5,926 bases of DNA, taken from contig JAJYBO010000193.1 of assembly GCA_021778975.1 (NCBI GenBank), positions 1 through 5,926 of the forward strand. Reading direction: 5' to 3'. Below, piece after piece: positions 5,192 to 5,926 of this stretch. Every line of letters starts with the position of its first letter. Position 1 is the stretch's first letter. The notes beneath the pieces are model-generated. The model was not told where the DNA came from. It made no database searches and worked only from the letters and a program-made list of their open reading frames with translations. The DNA comes from Deltaproteobacteria bacterium. Its GTDB lineage: Bacteria; Desulfobacterota; Desulfobacteria; Desulfobacterales; Desulfatirhabdiaceae. The translations under genes were made by a program, and so were the position numbers.

Positions 5192-5209
5192 AATCGGCAT
5201 TCTTACAAT
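5180..5209 (+). promoter_or_regulatory. Putative rpiB promoter
   Basis: CTGACT (5180-5185, 4 of 6 matches) and TACAAT (5204-5209, 5 of 6 matches) are separated by 18 bp. The start would be near 5216, giving a leader of about 123 nt if translation begins at 5339, or about 36 nt if it begins at the in-frame ATG at 5252. A weaker alternative -10 (TATAAA, 5257-5262) lacks a good -35. Confidence 0.4.
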
Positions 5210-5338
5210 GGTATCTGGAATGTGATCTTAAAGCAATAATTTTAAATTGTTATGTCTATAAAGACTTTGGTGCGCCACGATGACGACGGATGTACTGAAA
5301 GACGCCCCGAATGTCTTGTTACACCTTCAGGAATTTAT

Positions 5339-5815
5339 ATGGAACCCGAAACATCATCTGTCATTATCGGCAGCGACCACGCTGCGTTCGCTCTCAAAGA
5401 GACATTGAAGATTTTTATCGAACAAAAAAATATTGCCGTGACCGATGTGGGGCCGCACAGCGCCGATGCGGTTGATTATCCAGATTATGCGTTTCTGGTA
5501 GCGGGCGCTGTTTCATCCGGAAAATACAACCGCGGCATTCTCCTTTGCGGCACGGGGCTGGGAATGTCCATGGCGGCCAACAAGTTCCCGCGTGTTCGCG
5601 CCGCCCTGTGCAATGACTTGTTTTCAGCCATCATGTCCAGGCGTCACAATGACGCCAATATTCTGGTGATGGGGGGCAGGGTCATCGGAGATGTTCTGGC
5701 GAAAGAAATTGTCTCGACATGGATGGAAACGCCTTTTGAAGGCGGACGGCACCAGCGCAGGCTGGATAAATTCGACGACATGGGGTGTCCGCTCAATGGA
5801 CTGGGCATCCTGTGA
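5339..5815 (+). CDS. rpiB: Ribose-5-phosphate isomerase B
   Basis: A 158-aa protein of the LacAB/RpiB sugar-phosphate isomerase family, of usual length. It interconverts ribulose 5-phosphate and ribose 5-phosphate in the non-oxidative pentose phosphate pathway, in the cytoplasm, normally as a dimer. Visible motifs: IGSDHAAFALK (10-20) with the Asp-His pair at 13-14; VDYPDYA (45-51); ILLCGTGLGMSMAANK (67-82), with Cys70 the expected catalytic base; and RRHNDANILVMGGRVIG (101-117), with His103 and Asn104 matching the substrate-binding HN pair. The basic tail GGRHQRRLDKF (135-145) supplies phosphate-binding arginines. The start at 5339 is chosen for AGGA (5329-5332) 6 nt upstream and for family length. 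The frame stays open for 29 more codons to an ATG at 5252 that has no ribosome site and no family similarity. Allose-6-phosphate isomerase activity cannot be excluded. Confidence 0.93.
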   Translation: MEPETSSVIIGSDHAAFALKETLKIFIEQKNIAVTDVGPHSADAVDYPDYAFLVAGAVSSGKYNRGILLCGTGLGMSMAANKFPRVRAALCNDLFSAIMSRRHNDANILVMGGRVIGDVLAKEIVSTWMETPFEGGRHQRRLDKFDDMGCPLNGLGIL

Positions 5816-5832
5816 CAGAGATGCCGTTCGAA

Positions 5833-5926
5833 TTTTGACAACTTCGTAAAAAGCCTGCATGCTGTGTTGCATCCTTCGTCGTTGCGGCGTGACCCAAAGT
5901 ACGTCTCACCCCTTGCGAATTTGCGC
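5833..5926. repeat. Interspersed-repeat-like segment after rpiB (continues past the right edge)
   Basis: The non-coding tail after the rpiB stop begins TTTTGACAACTTCGTAAAAAG and continues with no ORF to the window end. It resembles, from memory, short interspersed repeats found between genes in Desulfobacterales genomes, with a CTTTTTACGAAG-type end and an internal degenerate palindrome. Here that palindrome is GGCGTGAC (5886-5893) against GTACGTC (5899-5905). A 10-base core also occurs inverted at 1362-1371. No transposase is seen. Only one substantial copy lies in the window, so the repeat status rests on recall and needs a genome-wide match. Confidence 0.45.

Noticed and set aside
1..5926. 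Defence system, toxin-antitoxin pair, CRISPR array or transposon
   Set aside because: All long frames are explained by housekeeping or regulatory families; no transposase, nuclease or regularly spaced repeats were seen.

Overview
The window looks like ordinary chromosome of a mid-GC, Gram-negative anaerobe. The best guess is Desulfobacterota (sulfate-reducer group, Desulfobacterales-like). This rests on the style of the DUF362 protein, a stand-alone GAF-ANTAR regulator, a small winged-helix protein of a type I associate with that group, and an interspersed-repeat-like tail (CTTTTTACGA-type sequence) after rpiB. The assignment is inference, because no rRNA or other marker gene is present.

Layout, left to right. 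(1) Bases 1-511, minus strand: the N-terminal 170 residues of a DUF362 protein that runs off the left edge. (2) Bases 512-646: a divergent control region with a 28-bp near-perfect palindrome lying between two outward-facing -35 boxes. (3) Bases 647-2073, plus strand: a two-gene unit of a histidine-phosphatase-family protein and a TetR/AcrR repressor, which probably acts on the palindrome. (4) Bases 2112-3701, minus strand: prfC, peptide chain release factor 3, complete at 529 aa. (5) Bases 3702-3949: back-to-back divergent promoters, a hairpin next to the prfC ribosome-binding site, and a leader of about 130 nt with repeated short motifs in front of the next gene. (6) Bases 3950-4663, plus strand: a GAF-ANTAR putative RNA-binding antiterminator. 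(7) Bases 4660-5061, minus strand: a small winged-helix protein whose stop codon overlaps the GAF-ANTAR stop inside a perfect 12-bp palindrome. (8) Bases 5062-5338: a second divergent control region. (9) Bases 5339-5815, plus strand: rpiB, ribose-5-phosphate isomerase B. (10) Bases 5833-5926: an interspersed-repeat-like segment that continues past the right edge.

There is no gene-free stretch over 300 bases. The longest gaps are 5062-5338 (277 bp) and 3702-3949 (248 bp), and both are read as divergent regulatory regions. I see no tRNA, rRNA, CRISPR array, transposase or phage gene.

Functionally, these are housekeeping genes (prfC, rpiB) interleaved with three putative regulators (TetR, GAF-ANTAR, winged helix). 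Each of the three divergent regions holds promoter-like hexamers and dyads. The strongest regulatory hypothesis is that the TetR protein controls both its own operon and the DUF362 gene through the 584-611 palindrome. The strongest candidate for something undescribed is the repeat-rich leader of the GAF-ANTAR gene, since ANTAR proteins act on leader RNAs. No complete new multi-gene system is evident.
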